DNA from: Pseudomonas floridensis | GTDB taxonomy: Bacteria; Pseudomonadota; Gammaproteobacteria; Pseudomonadales; Pseudomonadaceae | Assembly: GCF_002087235.1 (NCBI RefSeq) | Contig: NZ_MUIO01000019.1 | Span: 62,001 to 126,000, forward strand | Length of the DNA: 64,000 nt | Reading direction: 5' to 3' | Shown: positions 17,444 through 26,694 of the stretch, piece by piece | How the letters are laid out: each line of letters begins with the position of its first letter | Numbering within the stretch: position 1 is the stretch's first letter | Notes under the pieces: generated by a model | Told to the model about the DNA's origin: nothing | The model's input: the letters and a program-made list of their open reading frames with translations, nothing else | Database searches by the model: none | Made by a program: the position numbers and the translations under genes

Positions 17444-18978
17444 TTGGCCTGTTCCTCTTTGAGGAATGCCTTGAAGCGCATCAGCTCGGTCAGGCGATAG
17501 CCACGGTACCTGCCCATCGCCAGCATGAAGCCGACCAGCACCAGCAGCACGGCCGGGAAGGTGAACACGAAGTAGGTCAGCTCCGGCACGCTCATAATCA
17601 GATGCGCCAGCGAAGCCGCGAACAGTGTACCGATGGCGACTTTCATTGCATGGCTGGCCCCGCGTTCTTCCCAGGTGATGGACAGGCGTTCGATGGTCAT
17701 GGTCAGAATCACCATGGGGAACAGGGCGACCGACAATCCGCGCTCCAGCCCCAGTTTGTGGCTGAACAGGCTGATGGCGGCGATCAGAACCACCACGAAG
17801 GTCAATACCACCGACAGCCTTGGCAGCATCTGCAGTTTCAGGTGTTCCAGGTACGAGCGTAGCGAAAGCCCCAGTGCGGTGATCACCGTGAACAGCGCGA
17901 TGCCAAAGCCCAGCTGGGTTTCGCGAAAGGCCAGCGCAATCAGCACCGGGGTGAACGTGCCCAGCGTCTGCAAGCCGATCAGGTTGCGCAGAATGAGGAT
18001 AACGAGCACACCAATCGGGATCATCACCATGATCATGAACGTCTGCTGAGTCTGCAGCGGCAAGCCGTACAGCGAATAGGCGAGGAAGTCCGAGTCGGTG
18101 CTGGCGTCGGTCAGCTTGGCCAGGCGCATGGCGTTCATTTCGCTGTTGTTCAGGCTGAACGTGACCTGCACTTTCTTGCCGCCCTCGACTGTGACCAGGT
18201 TTTCGTCACCGGTCCACCACAGCAGGCGGTCGTCCGGCAGGCCTGCTTCGCCGGTTTCCGGGTTGAAGTACAGCCATTCCTTGCCGTTGAAGCTGCGCAG
18301 CCACAGTTCCGGTGTCTGCGGCTGATCGGCTTGCAGGCGAATGGTGTGGGCTTTCTCCATCGGCACATGGGCTACCGACAGCAGCAATTCGATGACCTGG
18401 GCTTTCTTGCCGGCCGAGATGTCGCCGGCCAGCAACAGTTTGACGTTATCGTCGTTCAGGTTGTTGACGCGTTTGATAGCCTCGGTGATGAACGTTTCGA
18501 CATCGGCCGAATGCTGACGGATCGGCGCGAGCAAGGCTTCGGCGGCGATCTTTTCCGGGCCTTCGACCGGCAGGCTGTCACGGAAGATCGGGCCCTTGAG
18601 CTTGGGCTTTTCACCGCTGTAGCGCTTGGTCAGGACCAGTCGGTAGTACAGCGTCTGGTTGCCGGTGGCGCGTCGGGTCGACCAGGTCACCCTGCGATTG
18701 CCGTCGCCGCGGTTGACGCTCACGCCGTAGTTATTGGAAATGAAGCTTTCATTGAGACTGATGTAGTCGTGGGCCAGCGGCGGCACGAACATCTGTATCT
18801 TGACCGAGTCCTTGGGGTTGGCAACGAACTCGACCTTGGCGTCGATATTCCACAGGTCATCGGTTTCGTCTTCGGTCACCGGGATGCCGAGCGCCAGTAT
18901 CTGATACGCCGTGATCGCAATGCCCAGGGTCACCAGGGCAGTGATCAGGATTTTCAGATGGAGCGTGAGAGAGCGCAT
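17440..18978 (-). CDS. membrane protein with inactive transglutaminase-like domain and multi-span C-terminus
   Basis: This encodes 512 aa from ATG 18978. One N-terminal helix (ILITALVTLGIAITAYQILAL) is followed by a periplasmic region (about residues 30-310) related to transglutaminase-like domains described as lacking the catalytic triad, then about seven membrane helices from residue 320 to near the end. This matches the pairing of an inactive transglutaminase with a 7TM domain that accompanies RimK-like ATP-grasp genes. It probably presents or binds a peptide substrate at the inner membrane. The frame extends 27 codons upstream over the previous gene's end; the chosen start avoids that. 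Confidence 0.87.
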   Translation of the reverse strand: MRSLTLHLKILITALVTLGIAITAYQILALGIPVTEDETDDLWNIDAKVEFVANPKDSVKIQMFVPPLAHDYISLNESFISNNYGVSVNRGDGNRRVTWSTRRATGNQTLYYRLVLTKRYSGEKPKLKGPIFRDSLPVEGPEKIAAEALLAPIRQHSADVETFITEAIKRVNNLNDDNVKLLLAGDISAGKKAQVIELLLSVAHVPMEKAHTIRLQADQPQTPELWLRSFNGKEWLYFNPETGEAGLPDDRLLWWTGDENLVTVEGGKKVQVTFSLNNSEMNAMRLAKLTDASTDSDFLAYSLYGLPLQTQQTFMIMVMIPIGVLVILILRNLIGLQTLGTFTPVLIALAFRETQLGFGIALFTVITALGLSLRSYLEHLKLQMLPRLSVVLTFVVVLIAAISLFSHKLGLERGLSVALFPMVILTMTIERLSITWEERGASHAMKVAIGTLFAASLAHLIMSVPELTYFVFTFPAVLLVLVGFMLAMGRYRGYRLTELMRFKAFLKEEQAK

Positions 18979-18982
18979 GTAT

Positions 18983-19519
18983 TTACTCTGCGTTTTGAGC
19001 GACGGAAGCGCAGCCAGGCTTCCCTGCCGCATATTTAAGACTTGGATCGACCAGCGCATCGAAGTGTTTCAGGGCTTCGGAGCCGATCAAAAGCGGGTAT
19101 TGGAAAGCACTTCGGTCGGTCAAGTTCACTTCTATGGTGCGTAAAACTTCACCCATGCAGACCGACAGACTGATGACCGGGCGGGCGGTGTATTGTTTCT
19201 CGTCATCCGGGTCGCGGTCGTCGGCGCGCCGCTTGATCTTGCTGACCCGTGCCAGCGGCCGTTCGATGGGGTGAGCGTGACTGTCATCGATGGCCAGATA
19301 GAAGCGTACCCAGCTTTCGCCGTTGCGCTTGAAGTGCTTGATGTCGCGGGCGCTGAGCGATGCTGTCTTGGCCCCGGTGTCGAGCTTGGCGGCGACTTCA
19401 AGGTCAATGTCGGCGAGCTGTGCGTATTCGTTCAGGCCATAGACTGTCTTGGTGGCGGCGACGCAGAACGTCGGCAAAAACAGCAGGCAGAGCAGCGTAG
19501 TGAAGGTCTGTGGTCTCAT
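18983..19519 (-). CDS. retropepsin-like aspartic protease (annotated as ATP-dependent zinc protease family)
   Basis: This encodes 178 aa with a signal peptide (MRPQTFTTLLCLLFLPTFCVA). The mature part contains the single aspartic-protease-like motif AKLDTGAKTASLSA (DTG), then a beta-rich domain ending near FQYPLLIGSEALKHF. This family is often annotated as a zinc protease but the DTG motif points to a retropepsin fold that would act as a dimer. It lies 4 bases upstream of the membrane protein gene and is the first gene of the unit. The start at 19519 gives the signal peptide; the frame is open further upstream without one. Confidence 0.87.
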   Translation of the reverse strand: MRPQTFTTLLCLLFLPTFCVAATKTVYGLNEYAQLADIDLEVAAKLDTGAKTASLSARDIKHFKRNGESWVRFYLAIDDSHAHPIERPLARVSKIKRRADDRDPDDEKQYTARPVISLSVCMGEVLRTIEVNLTDRSAFQYPLLIGSEALKHFDALVDPSLKYAAGKPGCASVAQNAE

Positions 19520-19813
19520 AAATCCTGGCGCGATGAGCGAAAACTGAAGGTCAGGGCGCAAACGGGATGGGCCTGATGATGGGCAGTCGGGGGTCGCAGG
19601 CCGAGGTCCGGGACCGGGACGGCGCAGTGCAGACGTGGCGCGCATTCTAGCATGATGCCTTTGAGGCGCCAGTTTTACGCCGCTGCCGCGCTACGAAATC
19701 TGGCGTCGGTAAGAAGCTCGCCATTAGATGATTGTCGACAATCCGGGTTTTGCCTTTGACGTTAAGGGCTCATGGAGCTAGATTTGTCGTCATCGAAGAG
19801 TCAGGTGTCAACA
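19520..19813. promoter_or_regulatory. divergent control region between the protease unit and the prp operon
   Basis: This 294-base gap separates two divergent transcripts and must carry both promoters. Between 19725 and 19745 a GATTGTCGACAATCC sequence contains the perfect inverted repeat GATTGTCGACAATC (19731-19744), which resembles an operator for a GntR/FCD-type dimer, such as the regulator encoded next to it. Operator assignment is inference. Confidence 0.4.
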
Positions 19814-20521
19814 ATGTTGAGCGTACTCGAAAGTGCCACTGCGTTTGGCGACGATTCGGAAACCCTGTCCGAGAACGTCTTCCGGCGCATTCAGGCGGCC
19901 ATCGTCAAGGGTGAGATCGCGCCCGGCAGCAAGATTTCCGAACCGGAACTGGCGCGTACTTATGGCATCAGTCGCGGTCCGCTGCGCGAGGCCATTCATC
20001 GCCTTGAAGGTCAGCGGCTGGTGGTACGCGTCCCGCATGTGGGCGCGCGCGTCGTGTCGCTCAGTCATGCCGAGCTGATCGAGCTGTATGAAATCCGCGA
20101 ATCCCTCGAAGGCATGGCCTGCCGACTGGCTGCCGAGCGCATGACCACCGGGGACATCGACGAGCTGCGCCGGGTGCTCGACACCCATGAGCGCGACGCG
20201 GCATTCCAGGCCGGTGTCGGTTACTACCAGCAGGAAGGTGACTTCGACTTCCATTACCGGATCATTCAGGGCAGCGGCAACCGCACCCTCAGCCAAATGC
20301 TTTGCGGCGAGCTCTATCAGTTGGTGCGCATGTACCGCATTCAGTTTTCCACCACGCCCAATCGGCCTCGCCAGGCGTTCGCCGAGCACCACCGCATTCT
20401 CGATGCCATCGCCGAGCGCGATGGCGAACTGGCCGAATTATTGATGCGCCGCCACATCGGTGCGTCCAGACGCAACATCGAGCGCCATTATCAGGCGGCT
20501 AAAGACCGAGGTGAACAATGA
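19814..20521 (+). CDS. GntR-family (FCD) regulator of the methylcitrate operon
   Basis: This is a 235 aa regulator with an N-terminal winged helix ([47 protein letters not shown]) and a C-terminal all-helical FCD ligand domain ([21 protein letters not shown], then FHYRII and the [11 protein letters not shown] metal/ligand motif). As the first gene of the prp cluster it probably controls it, with a methylcitrate-pathway intermediate as effector. The start at 19814 follows CAGGTG; a longer frame begins at 19772. Its TGA overlaps the prpB start (ATGA). Confidence 0.9.
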   Translation: MLSVLESATAFGDDSETLSENVFRRIQAAIVKGEIAPGSKISEPELARTYGISRGPLREAIHRLEGQRLVVRVPHVGARVVSLSHAELIELYEIRESLEGMACRLAAERMTTGDIDELRRVLDTHERDAAFQAGVGYYQQEGDFDFHYRIIQGSGNRTLSQMLCGELYQLVRMYRIQFSTTPNRPRQAFAEHHRILDAIAERDGELAELLMRRHIGASRRNIERHYQAAKDRGEQ

Positions 20522-21411
20522 GTCGCGACACCCCAACTCCCGGACAGCGTTTTCGTGACGCCGTCGCCGCCGAACAACCGTTGCAGGTCGTCGGTGCCAT
20601 CAACGCCAATCATGCATTGCTCGCCAAACGTGCCGGTTTCAAGGCGATCTACCTGTCCGGTGGCGGTGTGGCTGCCGGCTCGCTGGGCATTCCGGATCTG
20701 GGCATCACCGGGCTGGAGGACGTATTGATCGACGTGCGACGCATCACCGATGTCTGCGACCTGCCTTTGCTGGTCGATGTCGACACTGGTTTCGGTTCGT
20801 CTGCATTCAACGTGGCGCGCACCGTGCGTTCGATGATCAAAGCGGGGGCCGCAGCGATTCACATCGAAGATCAGGTCGGCGCCAAGCGCTGCGGGCATCG
20901 TCCGAACAAGGAAATCGTGTCACAGCAGGAAATGGTCGACCGCATCAAGGCCGCCGTCGATGCGCGCACCGATGAGAGTTTCGTGATCATGGCGCGCACC
21001 GATGCGCTGGCGGTCGAGGGCCTCGAGTCCGCGTTGGAACGTGCCGCGGCCTGCATCGAAGCCGGTGCGGACATGATCTTTCCGGAAGCCATCACCGAGT
21101 TGGCCATGTACAAACAATTCGCCAACCGCGCCGGTGTGCCGATCCTGGCCAATATTACTGAATTCGGCGCGACGCCGCTGTTCACGGTCGACGAGTTGCG
21201 AGAGGCCGACGTATCACTGGTGCTCTATCCTTTATCGGCGTTCCGCGCCATGAACAAGGCTGCGGAAAATGTCTACGGCGTGATCCGTCGCGACGGTACG
21301 CAGCAGAACGTGATCGAGACCATGCAGACCCGCATGGAACTGTATGACGCCATCGATTACCACACCTTCGAGCAAAAACTCGATGCACTGTTCGCGCAGA
21401 AGAAGGGCTGA
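20518..21411 (+). CDS. prpB: methylisocitrate lyase PrpB
   Basis: PrpB splits 2-methylisocitrate to pyruvate and succinate, the last step of propionyl-CoA oxidation. The 297 aa product has the isocitrate-lyase-superfamily core: the [11 protein letters not shown] and DVDTGFG segments and the active-site loop [10 protein letters not shown], whose Cys is catalytic. The ATG overlaps the stop of the GntR gene by 4 bases. prpC follows after 102 bases. Confidence 0.96.
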   Translation: MSRDTPTPGQRFRDAVAAEQPLQVVGAINANHALLAKRAGFKAIYLSGGGVAAGSLGIPDLGITGLEDVLIDVRRITDVCDLPLLVDVDTGFGSSAFNVARTVRSMIKAGAAAIHIEDQVGAKRCGHRPNKEIVSQQEMVDRIKAAVDARTDESFVIMARTDALAVEGLESALERAAACIEAGADMIFPEAITELAMYKQFANRAGVPILANITEFGATPLFTVDELREADVSLVLYPLSAFRAMNKAAENVYGVIRRDGTQQNVIETMQTRMELYDAIDYHTFEQKLDALFAQKKG

Positions 21412-21513
21412 TGAGCGACAGTCGTTCCATCGCCGTTCGCGCCTTTGCGGAGCGGGGCATGATCGTTTTCACGAATCGCCAATTCCCGACAATTTCAAAA
21501 ACTGGAGAATGCA

Positions 21514-22641
21514 ATGGCTGAAGCAAAAGTATTGAGCGGCGCCGGGCTGCGGGGTCAGGTTGCCGGGCAGACGGCCCTGTCCACAGTGGGCATGGCCGGT
21601 GCCGGTCTGACCTATCGCGGCTATGACGTACGCGAACTGGCTGCCGATGCACGCTTTGAAGAAGTCGCCTACTTGCTGCTCTATGGCGAACTGCCCACCC
21701 AGATCCAGTTGACCACCTACCTGCAGCGGCTCAAGGCGCTGCGCGAGTTGCCGCAGGCCCTGAAAGAGGTGCTGGAACGCATTCCCGCCGACACCCATCC
21801 GATGGACGTCATGCGCACCGGTGCGTCGATGCTCGGCACCCTCGAGCCGGAACGCAGTTTCGAGCAGCAGCGCGACGCCACCGACCGGCTGCTGGCCGCC
21901 TTCCCGGCGATCATGTGCTATTGGTATCGCTTCAGCCATGAAGGCAAGCGCATTGACTGTGTCACCGACGAGGACTCTATCGGCGGGCATTTCCTGCACC
22001 TGCTGCTGGACAAAACGCCCAGCGAGCTGCACCGCAAGGTCATGGACGTCTCGCTGATTCTGTACGCCGAGCACGAGTTCAACGCCTCGACCTTTACCGC
22101 CCGTGTCTGTGCCTCGACGCTGTCCGACCTGTATTCGTGCATCACTGCCGCCATCGGCACCTTGCGCGGCCCGCTGCATGGCGGCGCCAACGAAGCGGCC
22201 ATGGAAATGATCCAGCGCTTTGGCTCGGCCGATGAAGCGACTCAGGGCACGCTGGGCATGCTGGAGCGCAAGGAAAAGATCATGGGCTTCGGCCATGCGA
22301 TCTACAAAGAGTCCGACCCGCGCAACGAGGTCATCAAGGGCTGGTCGAAAAAGCTCGCCGATGAAGTGGGCGACACCGTGCTGTTTCCGGTGTCCGAGGC
22401 CATCGACAAGGTCATGTGGGAGCAGAAGAAGCTGTTTCCCAATGCTGACTTCTACCATGCCTCGGCCTATCACTTCATGGGCATCCCCACCAAGTTGTTC
22501 ACGCCGATCTTCGTCTGTTCGCGCCTGACCGGGTGGGCGGCCCACGTGTTCGAGCAGCGCAGCAACAACCGCATCATTCGTCCAAGCGCCGAGTACACCG
22601 GCGTCGAGCAACGCAGTTTCGTGCCCATCGAGCAGCGCTGA
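21514..22641 (+). CDS. prpC: 2-methylcitrate synthase PrpC
   Basis: PrpC condenses propionyl-CoA with oxaloacetate. The 375 aa sequence is a short-form citrate synthase with the catalytic His regions (GPLHGGANEAAMEM and MGFGHAIYKESDPRN) and the Asp in the FYHASAYHFMGIP area. The start ATG 21514 is preceded by GGAG (21504-21507). The 102 bases between prpB and prpC show no gene. Confidence 0.96.
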   Translation: MAEAKVLSGAGLRGQVAGQTALSTVGMAGAGLTYRGYDVRELAADARFEEVAYLLLYGELPTQIQLTTYLQRLKALRELPQALKEVLERIPADTHPMDVMRTGASMLGTLEPERSFEQQRDATDRLLAAFPAIMCYWYRFSHEGKRIDCVTDEDSIGGHFLHLLLDKTPSELHRKVMDVSLILYAEHEFNASTFTARVCASTLSDLYSCITAAIGTLRGPLHGGANEAAMEMIQRFGSADEATQGTLGMLERKEKIMGFGHAIYKESDPRNEVIKGWSKKLADEVGDTVLFPVSEAIDKVMWEQKKLFPNADFYHASAYHFMGIPTKLFTPIFVCSRLTGWAAHVFEQRSNNRIIRPSAEYTGVEQRSFVPIEQR

Positions 22642-22712
22642 GCCAGACGGGCAGGGGAGCCGCCCACGAGCTTCCCGCCCGCTTTTCGAACTTTCCGTGA
22701 CCGAGTCCCGAA

Positions 22713-25301
22713 ATGAACAGTGAATTCCGCAAACCGCTCCCCGGCACCCGACTCGACTATTTCGATGCGCAGGCCGCGATCGAAGCCCTCAAGCCCGGCG
22801 CCTACGCCACCTTGCCTTACACGTCGCGCGTGCTGGCCGAGAATCTGGTGCGCCGCTGTGATCCGGCAACCCTGAACGCTTCGCTGAGCCAGTTAATCGA
22901 GCGTCGCCGCGACCTGGATTTTCCCTGGTTCCCGGCGCGGGTGGTGTGCCATGACATTCTTGGCCAGACCGCGCTGGTGGATCTGGCCGGGTTGCGCGAT
23001 GCGATTGCTTCCCAGGGCGGCAACCCCGCGCTGGTCAACCCGGTGGTGCCGGTGCAATTGATCGTCGATCATTCGCTTGCCGTTGAGTGCGGTGGCAATG
23101 ACCCGCAGGCGTTCGAGAAGAACCGTGCCATCGAAGATCGGCGCAACGAGGACCGTTTTCACTTCATCGACTGGACCAGGCAGGCGTTCAAGAACGTCGA
23201 GGTGATCCCGCCCGGCAACGGCATTATGCACCAGATCAATCTGGAGAAAATGTCGCCTGTGGTGCAGGTGCTTGACGGCGTGGCGTTCCCCGACACATTG
23301 GTCGGCACCGACAGCCACACGCCGCATGTGGATGCGCTGGGTGTGGTCGCCATCGGTGTTGGTGGTCTGGAAGCGGAAAACGTGATGCTGGGCCGTGCGT
23401 CGTGGATGCGCCTGCCAGACATCATCGGTGTCGAGCTGACCGGCCGCCGACAGCCCGGCATTACCGCCACCGACGTGGTGCTGGCCCTGACCGAATACCT
23501 GCGTCAACAGAAGGTGGTGGGCGCGTACCTGGAGTTCTATGGCGAAGGCGCGACGAGCCTGACCCTGGGCGACCGGGCGACGATTTCCAACATGGCGCCG
23601 GAATACGGTGCGACGGCAGCTATGTTTTCCATCGACCCGCAGACCATCGATTACTTGCGCCTGACCGGTCGCGAGGAAGAACAGGTCAAGCTCGTCGAGT
23701 TGTACGCCCGGCACACCGGGTTGTGGTCTGACACACTGCAGCAGGTTGAATACGAGCGTGTCTTGAGCTTCGACCTGTCCAGCGTGGTGCGCAATATGGC
23801 CGGGCCTTCCAATCCCCATGCGCGTGTCGCGACCAGCGATCTGGCCGCCAGAGGCATTGCCGGGCAGTGGGACGATGTGCCGGGCCAGATGCCTGATGGC
23901 GCGGTGATCATCGCCGCGATCACCAGTTGCACCAACACCAGCAATCCGCGCAACGTGATTGCCGCTGGCCTTTTGGCGCGCAACGCCAACCGCTTGGGGC
24001 TGATGCGCAAGCCGTGGGTCAAATCATCCCTGGCGCCCGGTTCGAAAACCGTGGCGCTGTACCTGGATGCGGCGGGGTTGACCAGTGAACTGGAGCAACT
24101 GGGCTTCGGCGTTGTTGCGTTCGCCTGCACCACGTGCAATGGCATGTCTGGCGCGCTCGATCCGGTCATCCAGCAGGAAATCATTGATCGCGACCTGTAT
24201 GCCACCGCCGTGCTGTCCGGCAATCGCAACTTCGACGGGCGCATTCACCCTTACGCCAGGCAGGCGTTTCTGGCCTCGCCGCCGCTGGTCGTGGCCTACG
24301 CCATTGCCGGTACCATCCGGTTCGATATCGAAAAAGACGTGCTGGGCGTCGTCGATGGCAAGCCGATCCGCCTCAAGGACATCTGGCCCGACGATGAAGA
24401 GATCGACGCCGTGGTGCAGGCTTCCGTCAGGCCCGAGCAGTTCCGGCAGGTGTACATCCCGATGTTCGCCATCGAGGAATATTCCGGCCCGAAGGTCGAA
24501 CCGCTGTATGACTGGCGCCCCATGAGCACTTACATCCGCCGTCCGCCGTATTGGGAAGGCGCGTTGGCCGGAGAGCGCACGCTCAGGGGTATGCGCCCGC
24601 TGGCGGTGCTGCCGGACAACATCACCACCGATCACCTGTCGCCGTCGAACGCGATCATGCTCGACAGCGCGGCAGGTGAGTACCTGGCGAAAATGGGCGT
24701 GCCGGAGGAGGACTTCAACTCCTACGCGACCCATCGCGGCGATCACCTGACCGCCCAGCGTGCCACCTTCGCCAACCCGCAACTGGTCAACGAGATGGCG
24801 GTGGTGGACGGCAAGGTCAAGAAGGGATCGATGACCCGTATCGAGCCTGAGGGGCAGGTAACCCGCATGTGGGAAGCCATCGAAACCTACATGGCGCGCA
24901 AGCAGCCGCTGATCATCATCGCCGGTGCCGATTACGGCCAGGGCTCGTCTCGCGACTGGGCGGCCAAGGGCGTGCGACTGGCGGGCGTCGAGGCCATCGC
25001 GGCCGAAGGATTCGAGCGTATCCACCGGACCAACCTGGTGGGCATGGGCGTCCTGCCACTGGAGTTCAAGCCGGGCACCAATCGCCTGACGCTGGGGATC
25101 GACGGCAGCGAAACCTACGACGTGATCGGCCAGCGTACGCCGCGTGCCACGCTGACGCTGGTGATCCAGCGCAAAAATGGTGAGCGCCTTGAGGTGCCGG
25201 TGACTTGCCGTCTGGACACTGCTGAAGAGGTCTCGATTTATGAGGCAGGTGGCGTGCTGCAACGCTTCGCCCAAGACTTCCTGGAGGCGACTGCGTCATA
25301 G
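22713..25301 (+). CDS. acnD: Fe/S-dependent 2-methylcitrate dehydratase AcnD
   Basis: This aconitase-family enzyme of 862 aa dehydrates 2-methylcitrate in the AcnD/PrpF variant of the pathway. The [4Fe-4S] ligands are visible in ITSCTNTSNP and ACTTCNGMSG; GTDSHTPH and the swivel-domain GADYGQGSSRDWAAKG are also intact. AcnD gives a trans/cis mixture or isomer of 2-methylaconitate that needs PrpF, whose gene is next. Confidence 0.96.
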   Translation: MNSEFRKPLPGTRLDYFDAQAAIEALKPGAYATLPYTSRVLAENLVRRCDPATLNASLSQLIERRRDLDFPWFPARVVCHDILGQTALVDLAGLRDAIASQGGNPALVNPVVPVQLIVDHSLAVECGGNDPQAFEKNRAIEDRRNEDRFHFIDWTRQAFKNVEVIPPGNGIMHQINLEKMSPVVQVLDGVAFPDTLVGTDSHTPHVDALGVVAIGVGGLEAENVMLGRASWMRLPDIIGVELTGRRQPGITATDVVLALTEYLRQQKVVGAYLEFYGEGATSLTLGDRATISNMAPEYGATAAMFSIDPQTIDYLRLTGREEEQVKLVELYARHTGLWSDTLQQVEYERVLSFDLSSVVRNMAGPSNPHARVATSDLAARGIAGQWDDVPGQMPDGAVIIAAITSCTNTSNPRNVIAAGLLARNANRLGLMRKPWVKSSLAPGSKTVALYLDAAGLTSELEQLGFGVVAFACTTCNGMSGALDPVIQQEIIDRDLYATAVLSGNRNFDGRIHPYARQAFLASPPLVVAYAIAGTIRFDIEKDVLGVVDGKPIRLKDIWPDDEEIDAVVQASVRPEQFRQVYIPMFAIEEYSGPKVEPLYDWRPMSTYIRRPPYWEGALAGERTLRGMRPLAVLPDNITTDHLSPSNAIMLDSAAGEYLAKMGVPEEDFNSYATHRGDHLTAQRATFANPQLVNEMAVVDGKVKKGSMTRIEPEGQVTRMWEAIETYMARKQPLIIIAGADYGQGSSRDWAAKGVRLAGVEAIAAEGFERIHRTNLVGMGVLPLEFKPGTNRLTLGIDGSETYDVIGQRTPRATLTLVIQRKNGERLEVPVTCRLDTAEEVSIYEAGGVLQRFAQDFLEATAS

Positions 25302-25385
25302 GATGCACGCCACGTTTCGCGAGCGAGCGTCCCTACGCCGCACGACAGGTGTTCGCAGGCAGAGGCAATCAATACAGGAACGGAC

Positions 25386-26576
25386 ATGGCTCATTTACCG
25401 CAACTCAGAATCCCCGCCACTTACATGCGGGGCGGCACCAGCAAGGGTGTGTTTTTCAGCCTGAATGATCTGCCCGAAGCTGCGCAGACGCCGGGACCGG
25501 CCAGAGACGCGCTGCTGCTGCGCGTGATCGGCAGTCCCGATCCCTATGAAAAACAGATCGACGGCATGGGCGGGGCGACGTCCAGCACGAGCAAGGCGGT
25601 GATTCTGTCCCGCTCCAGCAAGGCCGATCACGACGTGGATTACCTGTTCGGTCAGGTGTCCATCGACAAGCCGTTCGTGGACTGGAGCGGCAACTGCGGC
25701 AACCTGTCGGCAGCAGTCGGGGCGTTCGCGATCCTCAGCGGTCTGGTCGATGCCAGCCGCCTCCCGCGTGACGGCACAGCCTTGGTGCGAATCTGGCAGG
25801 CCAACATCGGCAAGACCATCATCGCCCATGTGCCTGTCAGCAACGGCGAGGTGCAGGAAACAGGTGACTTCGAACTGGACGGCGTGACCTTTCCCGCCGC
25901 CGAGGTGCAACTGGAATTTCTTGACCCGGCGGCAGATGAAGAGGGCGCGGGCGGTTCGATGTTCCCTACGGGCAACCTGGTCGATGACCTGGAGGTGCCG
26001 GGCATCGGCACACTGAAGGCGACGATGATCAACGCGGGCATCCCGACCATCTTCATCAATGCCGCCGACATCGGTTACACCGGCACCGAATTGCAGGGCG
26101 ATATCAATGGCAGTCCGGACGCCTTGGCGAGGCTGGAAACCATACGGGCTTATGGCGCGGTGCGCATGGGGCTGATCGGTCAGGTCACCGACGCCGCCCG
26201 GCGGCAGCACACGCCAAAGGTCGCGTTTGTCGCTGCTCCGGCGGACTATGTGTCGTCCAGTGGCAAACCGGTTGCCCGAGAGGACATCGATCTGCTGGTG
26301 CGTGCCGTTTCCATGGGCAAACTGCACCACGCCATGATGGGCACGGCCGCAGTGGCAATCGGCACTGCGGCGGCGATCCCCGGCACGCTGGTCAGCCTCG
26401 CCGCAGGCGGCGTCGAGCGCAGCGTGGTGCGCTTCGGTCACCCGTCGGGCACCCTGCGAGTGGGGGCCGAAGCGGCAAATGTCGAGGGTGAGTGGACGGT
26501 CGGCAAGGTCATCATGAGCCGCAGCGCCCGGGTGCTGATGGAAGGCTGGGTGCGCGTACCGGATGGGGCTTTCTGA
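25386..26576 (+). CDS. prpF: 2-methylaconitate cis-trans isomerase PrpF
   Basis: PrpF (396 aa) isomerises the AcnD product so that a housekeeping aconitase can hydrate it to 2-methylisocitrate. It belongs to the diaminopimelate-epimerase-like fold. Conserved pieces include the N-terminal MRGGTSKGVFF, DWSGNCGNLSAAVGAFA and IRFGHPSG-like HPSGTLRVGAE near the end. It is the last gene of the operon on the plus strand; no prpD follows. Confidence 0.96.
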   Translation: MAHLPQLRIPATYMRGGTSKGVFFSLNDLPEAAQTPGPARDALLLRVIGSPDPYEKQIDGMGGATSSTSKAVILSRSSKADHDVDYLFGQVSIDKPFVDWSGNCGNLSAAVGAFAILSGLVDASRLPRDGTALVRIWQANIGKTIIAHVPVSNGEVQETGDFELDGVTFPAAEVQLEFLDPAADEEGAGGSMFPTGNLVDDLEVPGIGTLKATMINAGIPTIFINAADIGYTGTELQGDINGSPDALARLETIRAYGAVRMGLIGQVTDAARRQHTPKVAFVAAPADYVSSSGKPVAREDIDLLVRAVSMGKLHHAMMGTAAVAIGTAAAIPGTLVSLAAGGVERSVVRFGHPSGTLRVGAEAANVEGEWTVGKVIMSRSARVLMEGWVRVPDGAF

Positions 26577-26657
26577 TCTGGAGAGGGTTCACCGTCGATC
26601 GCCCGGGCGATACGGCCGTCAACGTGGCGTCAAAGCGTGATCGATGATGGGCGTCAC

Positions 26658-26678
26658 CGGCCGTGAATGACACGGCCG
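26658..26678. terminator. hairpin after prpF, between convergent transcripts
   Basis: The perfect stem CGGCCGTG/CACGGCCG with an AATGA loop lies about 80 bases after prpF and 17 bases before the end of the convergent repeat-protein gene. There is no T tract. A second palindrome, ATCGCCCGGGCGAT, occurs near 26600. A terminator role is inferred from position. Confidence 0.42.
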
Positions 26679-26694
26679 TTGCGCAAGCCGGACA

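Noticed and set aside
21469-22611. 380-codon open frame opposite prpC
   Set aside because: It is a shadow of a clear citrate-synthase-family gene, with low-complexity His/Gln/Arg-rich composition.
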